Positions 44,502 to 53,818 are shown, counted from the stretch's first letter. The stretch: 64,000 bases of DNA from Clostridium cuniculi (GCF_004353185.1 NZ_SMUS01000017.1:1-64000), one strand, 5' to 3'. Notes: generated from the letters alone by a model not told the origin. Numbers and translations are program-made.

Positions 44502-45332
44502 ATGATGGGATTTAATCAAAAAAAAATAGCCCTTATAAATGATGTAACAGGTTTTGGTAGATGTTCCATAGCCGTTTCATTACCTATTATTTCAGCACTT
44601 AAAGTTCAATGTTGTTTTATACCAACAGCTATACTTTCAAATCATACTGGATTTAATAACTTCTTTTTTGAAGATTATACTCCTAAAATGAAAGAGTATA
44701 TAAATAATTGGGAAGTCCTTGGATTAAACTTTGATGGAATATGTACAGGTTTTTTAGGCTCTAAAGAACAAATTAAAATAGTGATAGAATTTTTAGAAAA
44801 ATTTAAAACTGAAAATAACATAGTTTTAATAGATCCAGTCATGGGAGACTATGGCAAGCTTTATTCTACTTATACAGATGAAATGTGTAAAGAAATGCAA
44901 AACTTAATTAAATATGCTGATGTATTAACACCTAATCTTACTGAAGTTTGTAGATTATTAGATTTATCTTACCCTTCTGATACTCCAACCCATGAAGAGT
45001 TGTATTTATTATGTGAAAGATTATCTCTTCAAGGCCCAAGTAAAATAGTAATTACTGGCTTACAAAGACAAGGTGCAATAGAAAACTTTATTTTTGAAAG
45101 CAATAAACCCTATAAAATCATACAAGTTGAAAAAATAGGTGAAGACCGTTCTGGAACTGGTGATGTTTTCTCTTCTATTGTATCTGCTAGTCTTGTTAAG
45201 GGCGAAGACTTTGCAGATTCAGTAAGAAAAGCTACAGATTTCATTAGTAAATCATTAAAGTTTACTACTAATTTAAACTTACCTAGTAGCTATGGTGTTT
45301 GTTTTGAAGAATTCTTAACCGAATTAAAATAA
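44502..45332 (+). CDS. Pyridoxamine/pyridoxal kinase
   Basis: About 276 residues of the ribokinase-like PdxK/PdxY fold. IALINDVTGFGRCSIAVSLPI at the N-terminus and GEDRSGTGDVFSSIVSASL (about 213-231, the GTGD catalytic Asp and anion hole) are diagnostic, and ILIDPVMGDYGKLY is the metal/ATP region. It makes pyridoxal phosphate in the B6 salvage pathway; several PLP enzymes are encoded in this window. The start ATG 44502 is preferred over a GTG at 44493 because AAAGGA lies 10 bases upstream of the former and overlaps the latter. The radical SAM gene follows 19 bases later and is likely co-transcribed. Confidence 0.9.
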   Translation: MMGFNQKKIALINDVTGFGRCSIAVSLPIISALKVQCCFIPTAILSNHTGFNNFFFEDYTPKMKEYINNWEVLGLNFDGICTGFLGSKEQIKIVIEFLEKFKTENNIVLIDPVMGDYGKLYSTYTDEMCKEMQNLIKYADVLTPNLTEVCRLLDLSYPSDTPTHEELYLLCERLSLQGPSKIVITGLQRQGAIENFIFESNKPYKIIQVEKIGEDRSGTGDVFSSIVSASLVKGEDFADSVRKATDFISKSLKFTTNLNLPSSYGVCFEEFLTELK

Positions 45333-45351
45333 TATAAAAGGATGGGGTAAT

Positions 45352-46011
45352 ATGGTTGTTTTATATACTAGTGATAATGGGAATTTTATAAACTTAAAAA
45401 ATATAACAATTGAAGAAATGAAATCTAAGGGCATAAAAAGAAATATATATGTAAATTTGACTAATCGTTGTCCATGTGCATGTACATTTTGCTTGAGACA
45501 AACTAAAAAAATGCTTGAATCTAATAGCCTATGGTTAGAAAAAGAACCAACTGTAAATGAAGTAATTAATGAGTTTGAATCTATTGACATTAATCTTTAT
45601 GATGAAATTATATTCTGTGGATTTGGAGAACCAACTGAAAGATTAGATGCAATAATTGAAATTTCTAAATATATAAAAGAAAGAAACTCAAAAATTCCAA
45701 TTAGAATTAATACTAATGGTTTAGGAGATTTAATTAATAAAAAAGACATAGCACCTTTACTAAATGGTTTAATTGATACCATTTCTATAAGCCTTAATGC
45801 ACCAACAGCAGAAGAGTTTTATAAAATAACTAAAAATAAGTTTGGAATTGAATCTTATGATGCTATGAAGAAGTTTGCTGTATCATGTAAATCTTATATT
45901 CCTAATGTTGTATTCACAGTTGTAGATTGTATTGGTAAAGATGCTATTGAAGCAAGTCAAAAAATATGTGATGATTTAGGAATAACACTAAGAGTTAGAT
46001 CTTTTGAATAA
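45352..46011 (+). CDS. TatD-associated radical SAM protein
   Basis: 219 residues. The radical SAM 4Fe-4S motif CxxxCxxC is in NLTNRCPCACTFCLRQ (Cys at about 38, 42 and 45, with an extra Cys inside). EIIFCGFGEPTER is the GGE-type SAM motif and RINTNGLGDL, DTISISLNAP and the final TLRVRSFE match the family annotated as TatD-linked radical SAM. The reaction is unknown. Here it follows the pyridoxamine kinase gene instead of a tatD gene. GGATGGGG precedes the ATG, and a strong terminator follows. Confidence 0.88.
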   Translation: MVVLYTSDNGNFINLKNITIEEMKSKGIKRNIYVNLTNRCPCACTFCLRQTKKMLESNSLWLEKEPTVNEVINEFESIDINLYDEIIFCGFGEPTERLDAIIEISKYIKERNSKIPIRINTNGLGDLINKKDIAPLLNGLIDTISISLNAPTAEEFYKITKNKFGIESYDAMKKFAVSCKSYIPNVVFTVVDCIGKDAIEASQKICDDLGITLRVRSFE

Positions 46012-46020
46012 AATATAAAT

Positions 46021-46066
46021 AAAAGCTATATCTAAATTTAAAATTTTATTTTAGATATAGCTTTTT
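46021..46066. terminator. Bidirectional terminator
   Basis: AAAAGCTATATCTAAA pairs with TTTAGATATAGCTTTT around a 13-base loop between the radical SAM gene and the convergent DUF3021 gene. Confidence 0.88.
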
Positions 46067-46069
46067 AAT

Positions 46070-46504
46070 TTACTCTTTTGATATATTTTCTTGATACTTT
46101 CTTAATTGTTCATTTATTTTACTATCAGACTTTTTATTAGATAAATCTATAAAGAAGTAAATAAATAAATATATTAATGTAAAAGCAACAATAAAAATAA
46201 CTACATAAAATTCATTATTCCAATCTCCCCATTTAAAGAAAACTGCCCAACTTATTATAATACTAATTAGTATTATATATTGTATCCATATAAAGCTATT
46301 ACTAGCTAATATCTTTATTTTATTACTTAAATAATCTAATATAGTTAATGCTATACTAAATAATATTGCTAATCCAACACATTGAAAAAAGGCTGGATAA
46401 AACAACTGATTAATTTGAGTAAATGAATTAAATATACCATATGTTATTGTTGTAACAGTAAACATAATACATAATTTATTAAAAAACAATATTATATTCT
46501 TCAT
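46070..46504 (-). CDS. DUF3021 membrane protein (partner of LytTR regulator)
   Basis: 144 residues with four hydrophobic helices (about 5-22, 33-52, 66-86 and 94-116) and a short charged C-terminus. Its start overlaps the LytTR gene stop by one base, the classic arrangement of LytTR regulatory systems, where a small membrane protein restrains a LytTR DNA-binding protein. By analogy it should be an inhibitor that holds the LytTR protein inactive; this is inference from gene order and membrane topology. Confidence 0.85.
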   Translation of the reverse strand: MKNIILFFNKLCIMFTVTTITYGIFNSFTQINQLFYPAFFQCVGLAILFSIALTILDYLSNKIKILASNSFIWIQYIILISIIISWAVFFKWGDWNNEFYVVIFIVAFTLIYLFIYFFIDLSNKKSDSKINEQLRKYQENISKE

Positions 46505-46947
46505 TACTTACCAACCCCCAACTTTTCTTTAAATAAAACTACATTACTCCTTGATATAATTACACTTTCATTATTATCAAGATTAGCCTGCATCTTTCCA
46601 TTAAATAAAGACTTTATGCTAACAATCTTTGATATATTTATTATCATTGATTTAGATGCTCTAAAAAAATATTTGGTTGGAAGTATTGTCTCTAAGACAT
46701 ATAGCTTATGGCTTAATTCATAAACCTTATTTTTAGTATAAGCAAAAACTTTATTATCTATTGTCTCAATATAATATATATCCATAGGATTTAATATATA
46801 AGATTGCTTATCTAAACTTCCCCATAGTCTATTATCAATAAGCTTATATTCATTTATAAAATCTAATATTTCTTTAGATATAGACTGACATTTAATTGTT
46901 ATTTCAGTCTCTCCAAAGCCTTCTATCTCTTCTATGTTAATTTTCAA
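46504..46947 (-). CDS. LytTR-family DNA-binding regulator
   Basis: 147 residues. The C-terminal LytTR domain (about 45-145) has ILNPMDIYYIETIDNKVFAYTKNKVYEL, FFRASKSMIINISKIVSIKSLFNGKM and NESVIISRSNVVLFKEKLG, the typical ten-stranded fold that binds paired direct repeats. No receiver domain, so it belongs to the stand-alone LytTR type controlled by a membrane inhibitor (the DUF3021 protein, overlapping by one base). It lies 43 bases after the FAD oxidoreductase gene, and a candidate LytTR operator lies before that gene, suggesting an autoregulated three-gene operon. Confidence 0.88.
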   Translation of the reverse strand: MKINIEEIEGFGETEITIKCQSISKEILDFINEYKLIDNRLWGSLDKQSYILNPMDIYYIETIDNKVFAYTKNKVYELSHKLYVLETILPTKYFFRASKSMIINISKIVSIKSLFNGKMQANLDNNESVIISRSNVVLFKEKLGVGK

Positions 46948-46990
46948 CCTAAAACCTCATTTCAATTTATAAAAATACTAAAATTTCTTT

Positions 46991-49390
46991 CTATTCACCT
47001 AGTTTAATTTTAGGGTAATAATAAGATATTATTAATCCAACTATAGATAATATTTGAGCTAAATTATTCCATGGTGCTGAAATTATTAAACTTATAATTA
47101 ATTGAATAGCAAATATAACTGCCCATAATAAAGTAATAACTATATTTATATCAGTAAATAATTTTGTTCTTGTCATACTATCTTTGTATGATTGTTTAGA
47201 ATAATCTGATGTTATTGGCTTTTTTATTATTGCAGAAATAAAAAATGCTCCTATTAATATTATCTTAAGAATGTAACTACTGATTGCTTCAAATACTATT
47301 GGTGCGAATTTATATAATATTCCATAAAGAGCAAAAGATATAAATGTTAATCCTTCTAACATAGTAATTTCTTTAAATTGTTTCGGCTTTATAAATACTA
47401 TAATCAAAGCTGTATATAAAGTTGCAAATAATGAAATTCCTATACCATCATTATAAAATCCACTTATAGCTCCACTTACTATCCATGGTATTAACGTTAG
47501 CACTAGCCAAAATATTGTATTAAGCTTTCTTCTCTTTACTATCGGTTCATCACCTAAAGAACTAGTATTAAAATATTTAGGTATATTCATAAATATATCA
47601 GCATCACCTAGTACACTTAATTTTCCATCAAACATAGCTCCTCTTCCATCTAACCCATTAAAAGCTATGTTATACCAAACTTTATATGATGTTTTTACTA
47701 TTACATCTGATTTCTTATCTATTTTTTTATTTAATAATTTAGCTTTCCTATTTTTTATTTCAATATAATAAGTGTCTTTATCATCAAAAATAAACTCTAA
47801 TAAATAATTCTCATGTTTTGATACAGTAGAATTATCAAAATTTGCTGTCATTCCAATCATAAATTGCTTCAATGGAATATCAGGATCACTCAAATCATTA
47901 TTGTTAACTTTTATGTTATTTTTTATTTTACTATCTTCTTTTAATATTCTTTCAGCAGTTAAAATTCCACCAGTAATAGCACCCTCAAATCCTCCTCCCG
48001 GATTAGTCCAAGCTCCAGATAAAAATACATTTCTAAAATATGACTTATTCGAAAGTCTATTAAATCCACCTTGCCTTATATTTTGCTCCCATCCATATAC
48101 AGCACCTTGAGTATTATTTGTATAACGTTTCATTGTATGTGGTGTGCCAAGCTCTAAAACCTTTATATGTCCCTTAACCTTTGGAAAGTTTTTATATACA
48201 ATTTCTAATATTTCATTAGTAACCTCTTCTTTTTTTCTTTTATAATCTTCACTTTTATATTGTGGCCAATTTTTAATATGATCTCCAAAGACTACTACAA
48301 ATACTCCCACATCTTTATTTAAATCTGGATCTAAAACATCATAACTAGTTAACCCTAAAATATTATCTGAGTAATTTCCCTTTAATATGTTTTTATAAGC
48401 ATCTTCATAATTAACTCCATTGCTGATGAAATAATCTGCTTTTGTTATTCCAATCTCTGTTGTTTTGCAATCTAATCCTATATATAATTGTGATAAACTA
48501 ATACCAACATCATTATTATCCAACTTTTTCTTATACTCAATAACATTTTCGTTATTATTATCCATTAAATTTATTAAGTGATTAGGATCACAAGCAAATA
48601 TAAACTTCTCAGCATCATACTTATTTCCTCTTCTTGTATGTACTGCAGTTACATTATTACCTTCAATATCAATTTTTACAATCTCATTAGATAAATATAC
48701 CTCACCACCATTTTTTTTAATCTCTTCTACAAAAGTATCTGAAAGTTTACCTGCTCCACCCTTTATATAGAATGTCCCCCCTATATGATAGGATATCCAA
48801 GCTAACATATAAAATAATGCATTTAATTTCTTTGGTGGCAATCCATAATATAGCCATAAAAAACTAAACTCTTCAATAAACCTATCATCATTTATAAAAG
48901 ATTTTAAATAATCATATAAACTTATATCTTGCATTTTTTGATAAATAACAGGTGGCTTCCCTGACTCCATCTCTTCTTTCAAACTATATATCTCTTTAAA
49001 CAATTTATATATTTTATCTTTATAAGCACTATATCTATTTATTAAATGATCACGATATTTTTCAAATGTATCTGGAACATCAATTTCACACCCATTACTG
49101 TATATTGTTCCTGTTTCCTTTTTCCTTAAAAACTCTACTTTATCAATCATATTGATATCCTTCATATGATTATGAAAAGCATTTCCAGGCAATAATCCAC
49201 CTATCCCATGTAAAGATACATCAAATACATATAAGTTTCCATCCTTATCTTTTCTCTTAAAATTAGTTGCATATCCACCAGCCATAAAGTGCTTTTCAAA
49301 TACTGCTACTTTTTTACCGTTTTGTGATAATTTTAAAGCTGAAGATAAACCTGCAAGTCCTCCACCTATGATAATTACATCATATTTCAT
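46991..49390 (-). CDS. FAD-dependent carotenoid-isomerase/desaturase-like oxidoreductase fused to SCP2 and membrane domains
   Basis: 799 residues in three parts. Residues 1-490 are an FAD oxidoreductase of the CrtI/CrtISO/RetSat type: DVIIIGGGLAGLSSALKLSQNGKKVAVFEKHF at the N-terminus and a C-terminal FAD motif RNVFLSGAWTNPGGGFEGAI (about 455-475). Residues about 505-625 look like an SCP2 sterol-carrier domain (SDVIVKTSYKVWYNIAFNGLDG, GKLSVLGDADIFM). Residues about 640-795 hold about five to six membrane helices. A lipid or isoprenoid redox substrate handed over by the SCP2 part is plausible but unproven. ATG with AAGGAGGAT upstream; likely co-transcribed with the LytTR and DUF3021 genes. Confidence 0.83.
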   Translation of the reverse strand: MKYDVIIIGGGLAGLSSALKLSQNGKKVAVFEKHFMAGGYATNFKRKDKDGNLYVFDVSLHGIGGLLPGNAFHNHMKDINMIDKVEFLRKKETGTIYSNGCEIDVPDTFEKYRDHLINRYSAYKDKIYKLFKEIYSLKEEMESGKPPVIYQKMQDISLYDYLKSFINDDRFIEEFSFLWLYYGLPPKKLNALFYMLAWISYHIGGTFYIKGGAGKLSDTFVEEIKKNGGEVYLSNEIVKIDIEGNNVTAVHTRRGNKYDAEKFIFACDPNHLINLMDNNNENVIEYKKKLDNNDVGISLSQLYIGLDCKTTEIGITKADYFISNGVNYEDAYKNILKGNYSDNILGLTSYDVLDPDLNKDVGVFVVVFGDHIKNWPQYKSEDYKRKKEEVTNEILEIVYKNFPKVKGHIKVLELGTPHTMKRYTNNTQGAVYGWEQNIRQGGFNRLSNKSYFRNVFLSGAWTNPGGGFEGAITGGILTAERILKEDSKIKNNIKVNNNDLSDPDIPLKQFMIGMTANFDNSTVSKHENYLLEFIFDDKDTYYIEIKNRKAKLLNKKIDKKSDVIVKTSYKVWYNIAFNGLDGRGAMFDGKLSVLGDADIFMNIPKYFNTSSLGDEPIVKRRKLNTIFWLVLTLIPWIVSGAISGFYNDGIGISLFATLYTALIIVFIKPKQFKEITMLEGLTFISFALYGILYKFAPIVFEAISSYILKIILIGAFFISAIIKKPITSDYSKQSYKDSMTRTKLFTDINIVITLLWAVIFAIQLIISLIISAPWNNLAQILSIVGLIISYYYPKIKLGE

Positions 49391-49463
49391 TGAATCATCC
49401 TCCTTGAATATTGCTATGTACTATATTTACAACAAAATAAACTCATAAACAATATCTAAGAAT

Positions 49464-49498
49464 GTATCTTGCATTTTATCAATTGTAAGTTGCATTTT
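49464..49498 (-). promoter_or_regulatory. Direct-repeat operator, probably for the LytTR protein
   Basis: GTA-NN-TTGCATTTT occurs twice, at 49464-49477 and 49485-49498, spaced exactly 21 bp (two helical turns). Paired direct repeats with this period are the recognised form of LytTR binding sites. It lies about 75-110 bases upstream of the FAD oxidoreductase ATG, at the head of the operon that includes the LytTR gene. Confidence 0.6.
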
Positions 49499-49550
49499 TT
49501 TATTAGTGAAAATATACTTTTAAATTATACTATCTTCTATTTCTCTAATA

Positions 49551-49949
49551 TTACTTATTCCAAGTATTTGGATTTGTAATATCTCCTATTTCATGATTAA
49601 TAGTTTTATGATAAAGATTAATTTTTTCTGAAAGATATTGTGATGATTTTTGAAATTCTTTAATTTTCAAATCTATTATTTGCTTTTGTTCTTTAATAAT
49701 CTCAAGGCGTTCCATAATATTACAATCACCTTCTAGGCATAAAATAACATATTGTTTAATTGCTTCTATAGACATTCCACATTTTCTTAAATGCTTAATT
49801 CCAATCAACCAATTAATAGACTCTTGATCAAATAAACGATTATTATGTTCATCTCTTTTTACTGATGGAACAAGCCCATTATCTGTATAATATCGAACTG
49901 CATGTGGTGTAATTTCTAATTTTTGAGAAACTTCTTTAACTGTTAACAT
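49551..49949 (-). CDS. MerR-family transcriptional regulator
   Basis: 132 residues: N-terminal MerR winged helix LTVKEVSQKLEITPHAVRYYTDNGLVPSVKRDEHNNRLF, then a long dimerisation helix (about 80-120). Two cysteines in LCLEGDCN (about 91-95) could be effector contacts, but the metal-binding pattern of MerR/CueR is absent; AdhR/YhdM-type aldehyde-responsive relatives are a better guess given the aldo/keto reductase gene opposite. It reads away from that gene across a MerR-type promoter with a 19-bp spacer. Confidence 0.88.
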   Translation of the reverse strand: MLTVKEVSQKLEITPHAVRYYTDNGLVPSVKRDEHNNRLFDQESINWLIGIKHLRKCGMSIEAIKQYVILCLEGDCNIMERLEIIKEQKQIIDLKIKEFQKSSQYLSEKINLYHKTINHEIGDITNPNTWNK

Positions 49950-49966
49950 AATTTTTTCCTCTCCTA

Positions 49967-49997
49967 TTGACTTCGTGTTACACGAAGGTACTATACT
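49967..49997 (+). promoter_or_regulatory. MerR-type promoter with operator for the aldo/keto reductase gene
   Basis: TTGACT (49967-49972), a 19-base spacer and TATACT (49992-49997), with a perfect dyad CTTCGTG-TTA-CACGAAG (49971-49987) inside the spacer. The overlong spacer with an internal palindrome is the hallmark of MerR-activated promoters, where the regulator untwists DNA to align the two boxes. Confidence 0.88.
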
Positions 49998-50045
49998 TAT
50001 TATACATCAAATAATACAAATTTTAACAAAGAAAGAAGGTAAATT

Positions 50046-50891
50046 ATGAACAAAGTTAAATTAAATAACGGTATTGAAATGCCCATATTAGGTTATGGTG
50101 TTTATCAAATACCAGATTTTGAAGAATGTGAAAGATGTGTTTTAGATGCACTTGAAGTTGGATATCGTTCTATTGATACTGCACAAGCCTATGGCAATGA
50201 AGAAGCAGTAGGTAACGCTATTAAAAAGTCTAGTATACCAAGAGAAGAATTATTTATTACTACAAAAGTATGGATTTCAAATGCTGGTTATGAAAAGGCA
50301 AAGGCTTCAATTGAAGAATCTTTAAAAAAACTCCAATTAGACTACCTTGATTTAGTATTAGTGCATCAACCATTTGGTGATTATTATGGGACTTATCGTG
50401 CTATGGAAGAACTATATAAGGATGGTAAAATAAAAGCTATCGGTGTAAGCAACTTCTATCCTGATCGTTATATAGACTTGTATAATTTCGTTGAAATCAA
50501 ACCAGCAATTAATCAAATTGAAACACATGTATTTAATCAACAAAAAAAGGCTCAAGAAATCTTAAAAAAATATGGAACACAAATTGAATCGTGGGGACCA
50601 TTTGCTGAAGGAAAAAATGACTTATTTAAAAATAAAATATTAACTAAAATAGGATATAAATACAATAAGAGTGCTGCCCAAGTAGCCTTACGTTTCTTAC
50701 TTCAAAAAGATATTGTTGTAATTCCTAAATCAACTCATAAAGAAAGAATGATTGAAAATTTCAATGTCTTTGATTTTCAATTAACTAATGAAGAAATAAC
50801 AGAAATAGAAAAACTAGATACAAAGGAAAGTTTATTTTTCTCACATTATGATCCTGATACCGTTGAATGGTTCATGAGTATATTAAACTAG
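50046..50891 (+). CDS. Aldo/keto reductase
   Basis: 281 residues of the AKR TIM barrel. The catalytic tetrad is visible: Asp in [12 protein letters not shown] (about 45), Tyr in that block (about 50), Lys in LFITTKVWI (about 76) and His in LVLVHQPF (about 107). IGVSNF and the NADPH-binding [20 protein letters not shown] (about 233-252) follow. It should reduce aldehydes or ketones with NADPH. The MerR gene, divergent from it, and the palindromic promoter indicate inducible expression, plausibly by reactive aldehydes. AGAAGG precedes the ATG. Confidence 0.93.
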   Translation: MNKVKLNNGIEMPILGYGVYQIPDFEECERCVLDALEVGYRSIDTAQAYGNEEAVGNAIKKSSIPREELFITTKVWISNAGYEKAKASIEESLKKLQLDYLDLVLVHQPFGDYYGTYRAMEELYKDGKIKAIGVSNFYPDRYIDLYNFVEIKPAINQIETHVFNQQKKAQEILKKYGTQIESWGPFAEGKNDLFKNKILTKIGYKYNKSAAQVALRFLLQKDIVVIPKSTHKERMIENFNVFDFQLTNEEITEIEKLDTKESLFFSHYDPDTVEWFMSILN

Positions 50892-50909
50892 TTCTAGAAA
50901 TAAAATAAT

Positions 50910-50960
50910 ATTAAAATGAAAACTAGAATATATCACATATTTTCTAGTTTTCATTTTAAT
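50910..50960. terminator. Bidirectional terminator
   Basis: ATTAAAATGAAAACTAGAA pairs perfectly with TTCTAGTTTTCATTTTAAT around a 13-base loop, after the aldo/keto reductase gene and before the convergent transporter operon. Confidence 0.85.
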
Positions 50961-50995
50961 TTATATACTTAATTTTATAACATAAAAAGTGCTGT

Positions 50996-51751
50996 TTATA
51001 TTAAATAAGAAATATAAATTCTCTCGTTATTTAATATAACCTCTGCATCAACTTCATAAACTTCTTTTATAAGTTCTTTTGTTAATACTTCTTTTGGATT
51101 GCCATACTTAATAATTTCTCCATCTTTCAAAACATATATTTTATCACAATACATAGCTGCAATATTCAAGTCATGAATAGCTGCAATAACCTCAATATTT
51201 AAATTCTTAACTATTCTCATAAGTTGAAGTTGATATTTTATATCTAAATGATTCGTTGGCTCATCTAATATTAAACATTGTGGCTGTTGTGCCAAAGCTC
51301 TTGCAAGTATTACCCTTTGTTGTTCACCACCTGATAAACTTTGAAAACATCTATCCTTAAACTCCAACATCTCAACCTTTTTTAAAGCATCATTTACAAT
51401 ATCATAATCCTCTTTGTTGTCTCTTTCCATAAACTTTTTATGAGGAGATCTTCCCATTAAAACAATATCTTTAACAGTAAAATCAAAATTATAATTATTA
51501 TGTTGAGATAATACAGCTAATCTTTTTGAACTTTCTTTTACTGTCATACCCTTTATATCTACTTTATCTAACAATATTGCTCCATCATTAGGCTTTAATA
51601 CTCTATATATACATTTTAAAAAAGTTGATTTTCCACTTCCATTAGGTCCTATTATTCCTACAACTTCCTTATTATCTACCTCTATATTTATACCTTTTAA
51701 TATATTGTTTTTTTCTAAAGTAATATTTATATTTTCAGCTTTTATATTCAT
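50996..51751 (-). CDS. btuD: Cobalamin ABC transporter, ATP-binding protein (BtuD-like)
   Basis: 251 residues with Walker A GIIGPNGSGKST (about 33), Q-loop LSQHNNYNF, signature LSGGEQQRVILARAL (about 139), Walker B CLILDEPT and switch His AAIHDLN. BtuD/FecE type. The stop of the permease gene overlaps its ATG by one base. Substrate is taken as cobalamin because the operon leader is a cobalamin riboswitch; the protein alone does not distinguish vitamin B12 from siderophores. Confidence 0.88.
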   Translation of the reverse strand: MNIKAENINITLEKNNILKGINIEVDNKEVVGIIGPNGSGKSTFLKCIYRVLKPNDGAILLDKVDIKGMTVKESSKRLAVLSQHNNYNFDFTVKDIVLMGRSPHKKFMERDNKEDYDIVNDALKKVEMLEFKDRCFQSLSGGEQQRVILARALAQQPQCLILDEPTNHLDIKYQLQLMRIVKNLNIEVIAAIHDLNIAAMYCDKIYVLKDGEIIKYGNPKEVLTKELIKEVYEVDAEVILNNERIYISYLI

Positions 51752-52833
51752 TACTTATTACCACCAAACCCATAATTCTTTTTAATCATAAGCCATACAA
51801 ATAATGGTGCTCCTATTATTGATATAACTATTCCAATAGGTATTTCTGTACCCTTTATCAAAATTCTAGAAATAACATCTGCCCATATTAAAATTATTGC
51901 TCCTAATAAAGCTGCTATTGGTATTATTTCCTTATGGTCAGTTCCAAAAATAATTCTAACTATATGAGGTATTATAAGACCAATAAATCCTATCATTCCT
52001 GATACATAAACTAATAGCCCTATTATAAGTGAAGTTATTAATAGATATATAATTCTAAACTTATGCAAATCTGTACCTAATGTAATTGATACTTCATCTC
52101 CTAATAACATTAAATTTAATATTCTATACTGAGTCGTAAAAAATATAATTCCTAAAATAATAATAGGTAATATAAATGCTATTTCATTCCATTTTGCTCC
52201 AGCTAAACTGCCCATTAACCAAAAAGTTATTGTTTTTAACTTTTGTGAATCATCTGATATATAAACTAAAAAACTTGAAAAAGAACTACAAACAGAACTT
52301 AATGCCATTCCTGATAAAAGCAGCTTTATAGAGTTACTTCTTCCCCCTATATTAGATATCATTAATACTAATATAGAAACTCCAAAAGCTCCAATAAAGC
52401 CCATTATACCAAGTGAATTACTTCCAAATACACTTCCTATACCTAGCACTACAGCAAGTGTTGCTCCTAAAGATGCACCTGATGAAACTCCTAATATATA
52501 AGGATCAGCCAGTGGATTTTTAACTATTGCTTGCATTATAATTCCTACTACTGATAATCCTGCTCCAACAGCTATAGCTAATACTATTCTTGGCATTCTT
52601 ATTAGCCAAACTACATCTGCTATAGCTCCTGATCCTATAGATGAATCTCCAATATTAAATAATTTATATAATATAACTTTATACACTTCCTTTATACTAA
52701 TATCTACAGATCCCATGGTAACAGCAAAACCTATAGATAGAAAAAGTATAATTAGTAGTATGACAGAAGTCCCTATATATATAGGAACTCCTTTTAAAAC
52801 TTTATTCTTCATTTCCATATAATCCATTTGCAA
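51751..52833 (-). CDS. btuC: Cobalamin ABC transporter, FecCD-family permease (BtuC-like)
   Basis: 360 residues with about ten membrane segments. The family motifs are IRMPRIVLAIAVGAGLSVVG, VKNPLADPYILGVSSGASLG, SGMIGFIGLIIPHIVRIIFG (coupling helix, about 285) and GTEIPIGIVISIIGAPLFVWLMIKK. Its 5' end overlaps the binding-protein gene by 32 bases, so translation is coupled; a shorter start at one of several nearby ATG codons (MDYMEMKNK) is possible. Confidence 0.9.
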   Translation of the reverse strand: MQMDYMEMKNKVLKGVPIYIGTSVILLIILFLSIGFAVTMGSVDISIKEVYKVILYKLFNIGDSSIGSGAIADVVWLIRMPRIVLAIAVGAGLSVVGIIMQAIVKNPLADPYILGVSSGASLGATLAVVLGIGSVFGSNSLGIMGFIGAFGVSILVLMISNIGGRSNSIKLLLSGMALSSVCSSFSSFLVYISDDSQKLKTITFWLMGSLAGAKWNEIAFILPIIILGIIFFTTQYRILNLMLLGDEVSITLGTDLHKFRIIYLLITSLIIGLLVYVSGMIGFIGLIIPHIVRIIFGTDHKEIIPIAALLGAIILIWADVISRILIKGTEIPIGIVISIIGAPLFVWLMIKKNYGFGGNK

Positions 52834-53818
52834 AAGTATTTATACCATCTATTGTTCTTATTCCACTAGAATACATCTCTCCTAAAGGTATAGCATAAAC
52901 TCTTTTATTTTTAACTGCAGAAAGACTTGCAAAAGCTGGATTTTCTAATACCTTATTTACCTCTTCAACTGGAATATTTTCATCTCCCATGTCCATATAA
53001 GAAACAAAAATACAATCTGGATTTAGTTTAATTAAATCTTCTGCTCCTATATTTCCACCTTCAGGATTTAAAACCTCTGCTCCTAATTTTGTTACCATAT
53101 CTCCAGCTAAAGTTTTGATACCATAGCTATATATTTCATCATCATAAAACTCTATTACCATAGCACTTTGCTTTTCTTCATTACTTACCTTTGAAGAAAC
53201 TTCATTAACAGTTGATGTAATTTCATCTACTATAGCCTGAGCTTTATCCTCAACATTAAAAATCTTACCTAGGTTTAATATATCATTTATTTCATTCTCT
53301 ATTGTTCTTTCTTCAGCTACTCCACTATTTAATGAAATATAAGTATTTACACCACTTTCATTCCAATAATCGATATCTCCTAATCTTTTATCATCAAATA
53401 AAGAATACCATCCTAATATAAAATCAGGTTTTTCCATTATTATTGTTTCTTTTGATGGAGTAAACTCTTCTAAATAATTCACCTTACTAAATGCTTCCTT
53501 ATACTCATCTTTTACATCATGATCAAGGCCTGCAGCTGCAACTATTCTATTCTCTAGTCCTAATGCTAGCATAGTTTCAATTGAATTTTGATAAATAGCT
53601 ACTACATTTTCTGGTGCCTTATCGAAAGTTATTTCAACAGGTTCTTTCGAATAATTATAAGTTGTTATAGTCACTGGGTAATGTGAGTCATTATTTTTTT
53701 GAGACTGTACACTTGAATCTACATCTCCTGACTCTTGATTGCTTGTCCCACAAGAAACAAGTCCTAAGATAAGCATTACGCTTAATAGAATTGTTGTTAG
53801 TTTTTTTAATTTTTTCAT
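52802..53818 (-). CDS. btuF: Cobalamin ABC transporter, substrate-binding lipoprotein (BtuF-like)
   Basis: 338 residues: lipoprotein signal with lipobox LGLVSC (about 18-23), then a class III binding fold (VTITTYNYSKEPVEITFDKAPENVVAIYQNSIETMLALGL; KPDFILGWYSLF; LNPDCIFVSYMDMG). First gene of the operon behind the cobalamin riboswitch. GGGAGAAC precedes the ATG. Siderophore binding would be the alternative from sequence alone, but the leader argues for corrinoids. Confidence 0.9.
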   Translation of the reverse strand: MKKLKKLTTILLSVMLILGLVSCGTSNQESGDVDSSVQSQKNNDSHYPVTITTYNYSKEPVEITFDKAPENVVAIYQNSIETMLALGLENRIVAAAGLDHDVKDEYKEAFSKVNYLEEFTPSKETIIMEKPDFILGWYSLFDDKRLGDIDYWNESGVNTYISLNSGVAEERTIENEINDILNLGKIFNVEDKAQAIVDEITSTVNEVSSKVSNEEKQSAMVIEFYDDEIYSYGIKTLAGDMVTKLGAEVLNPEGGNIGAEDLIKLNPDCIFVSYMDMGDENIPVEEVNKVLENPAFASLSAVKNKRVYAIPLGEMYSSGIRTIDGINTFANGLYGNEE

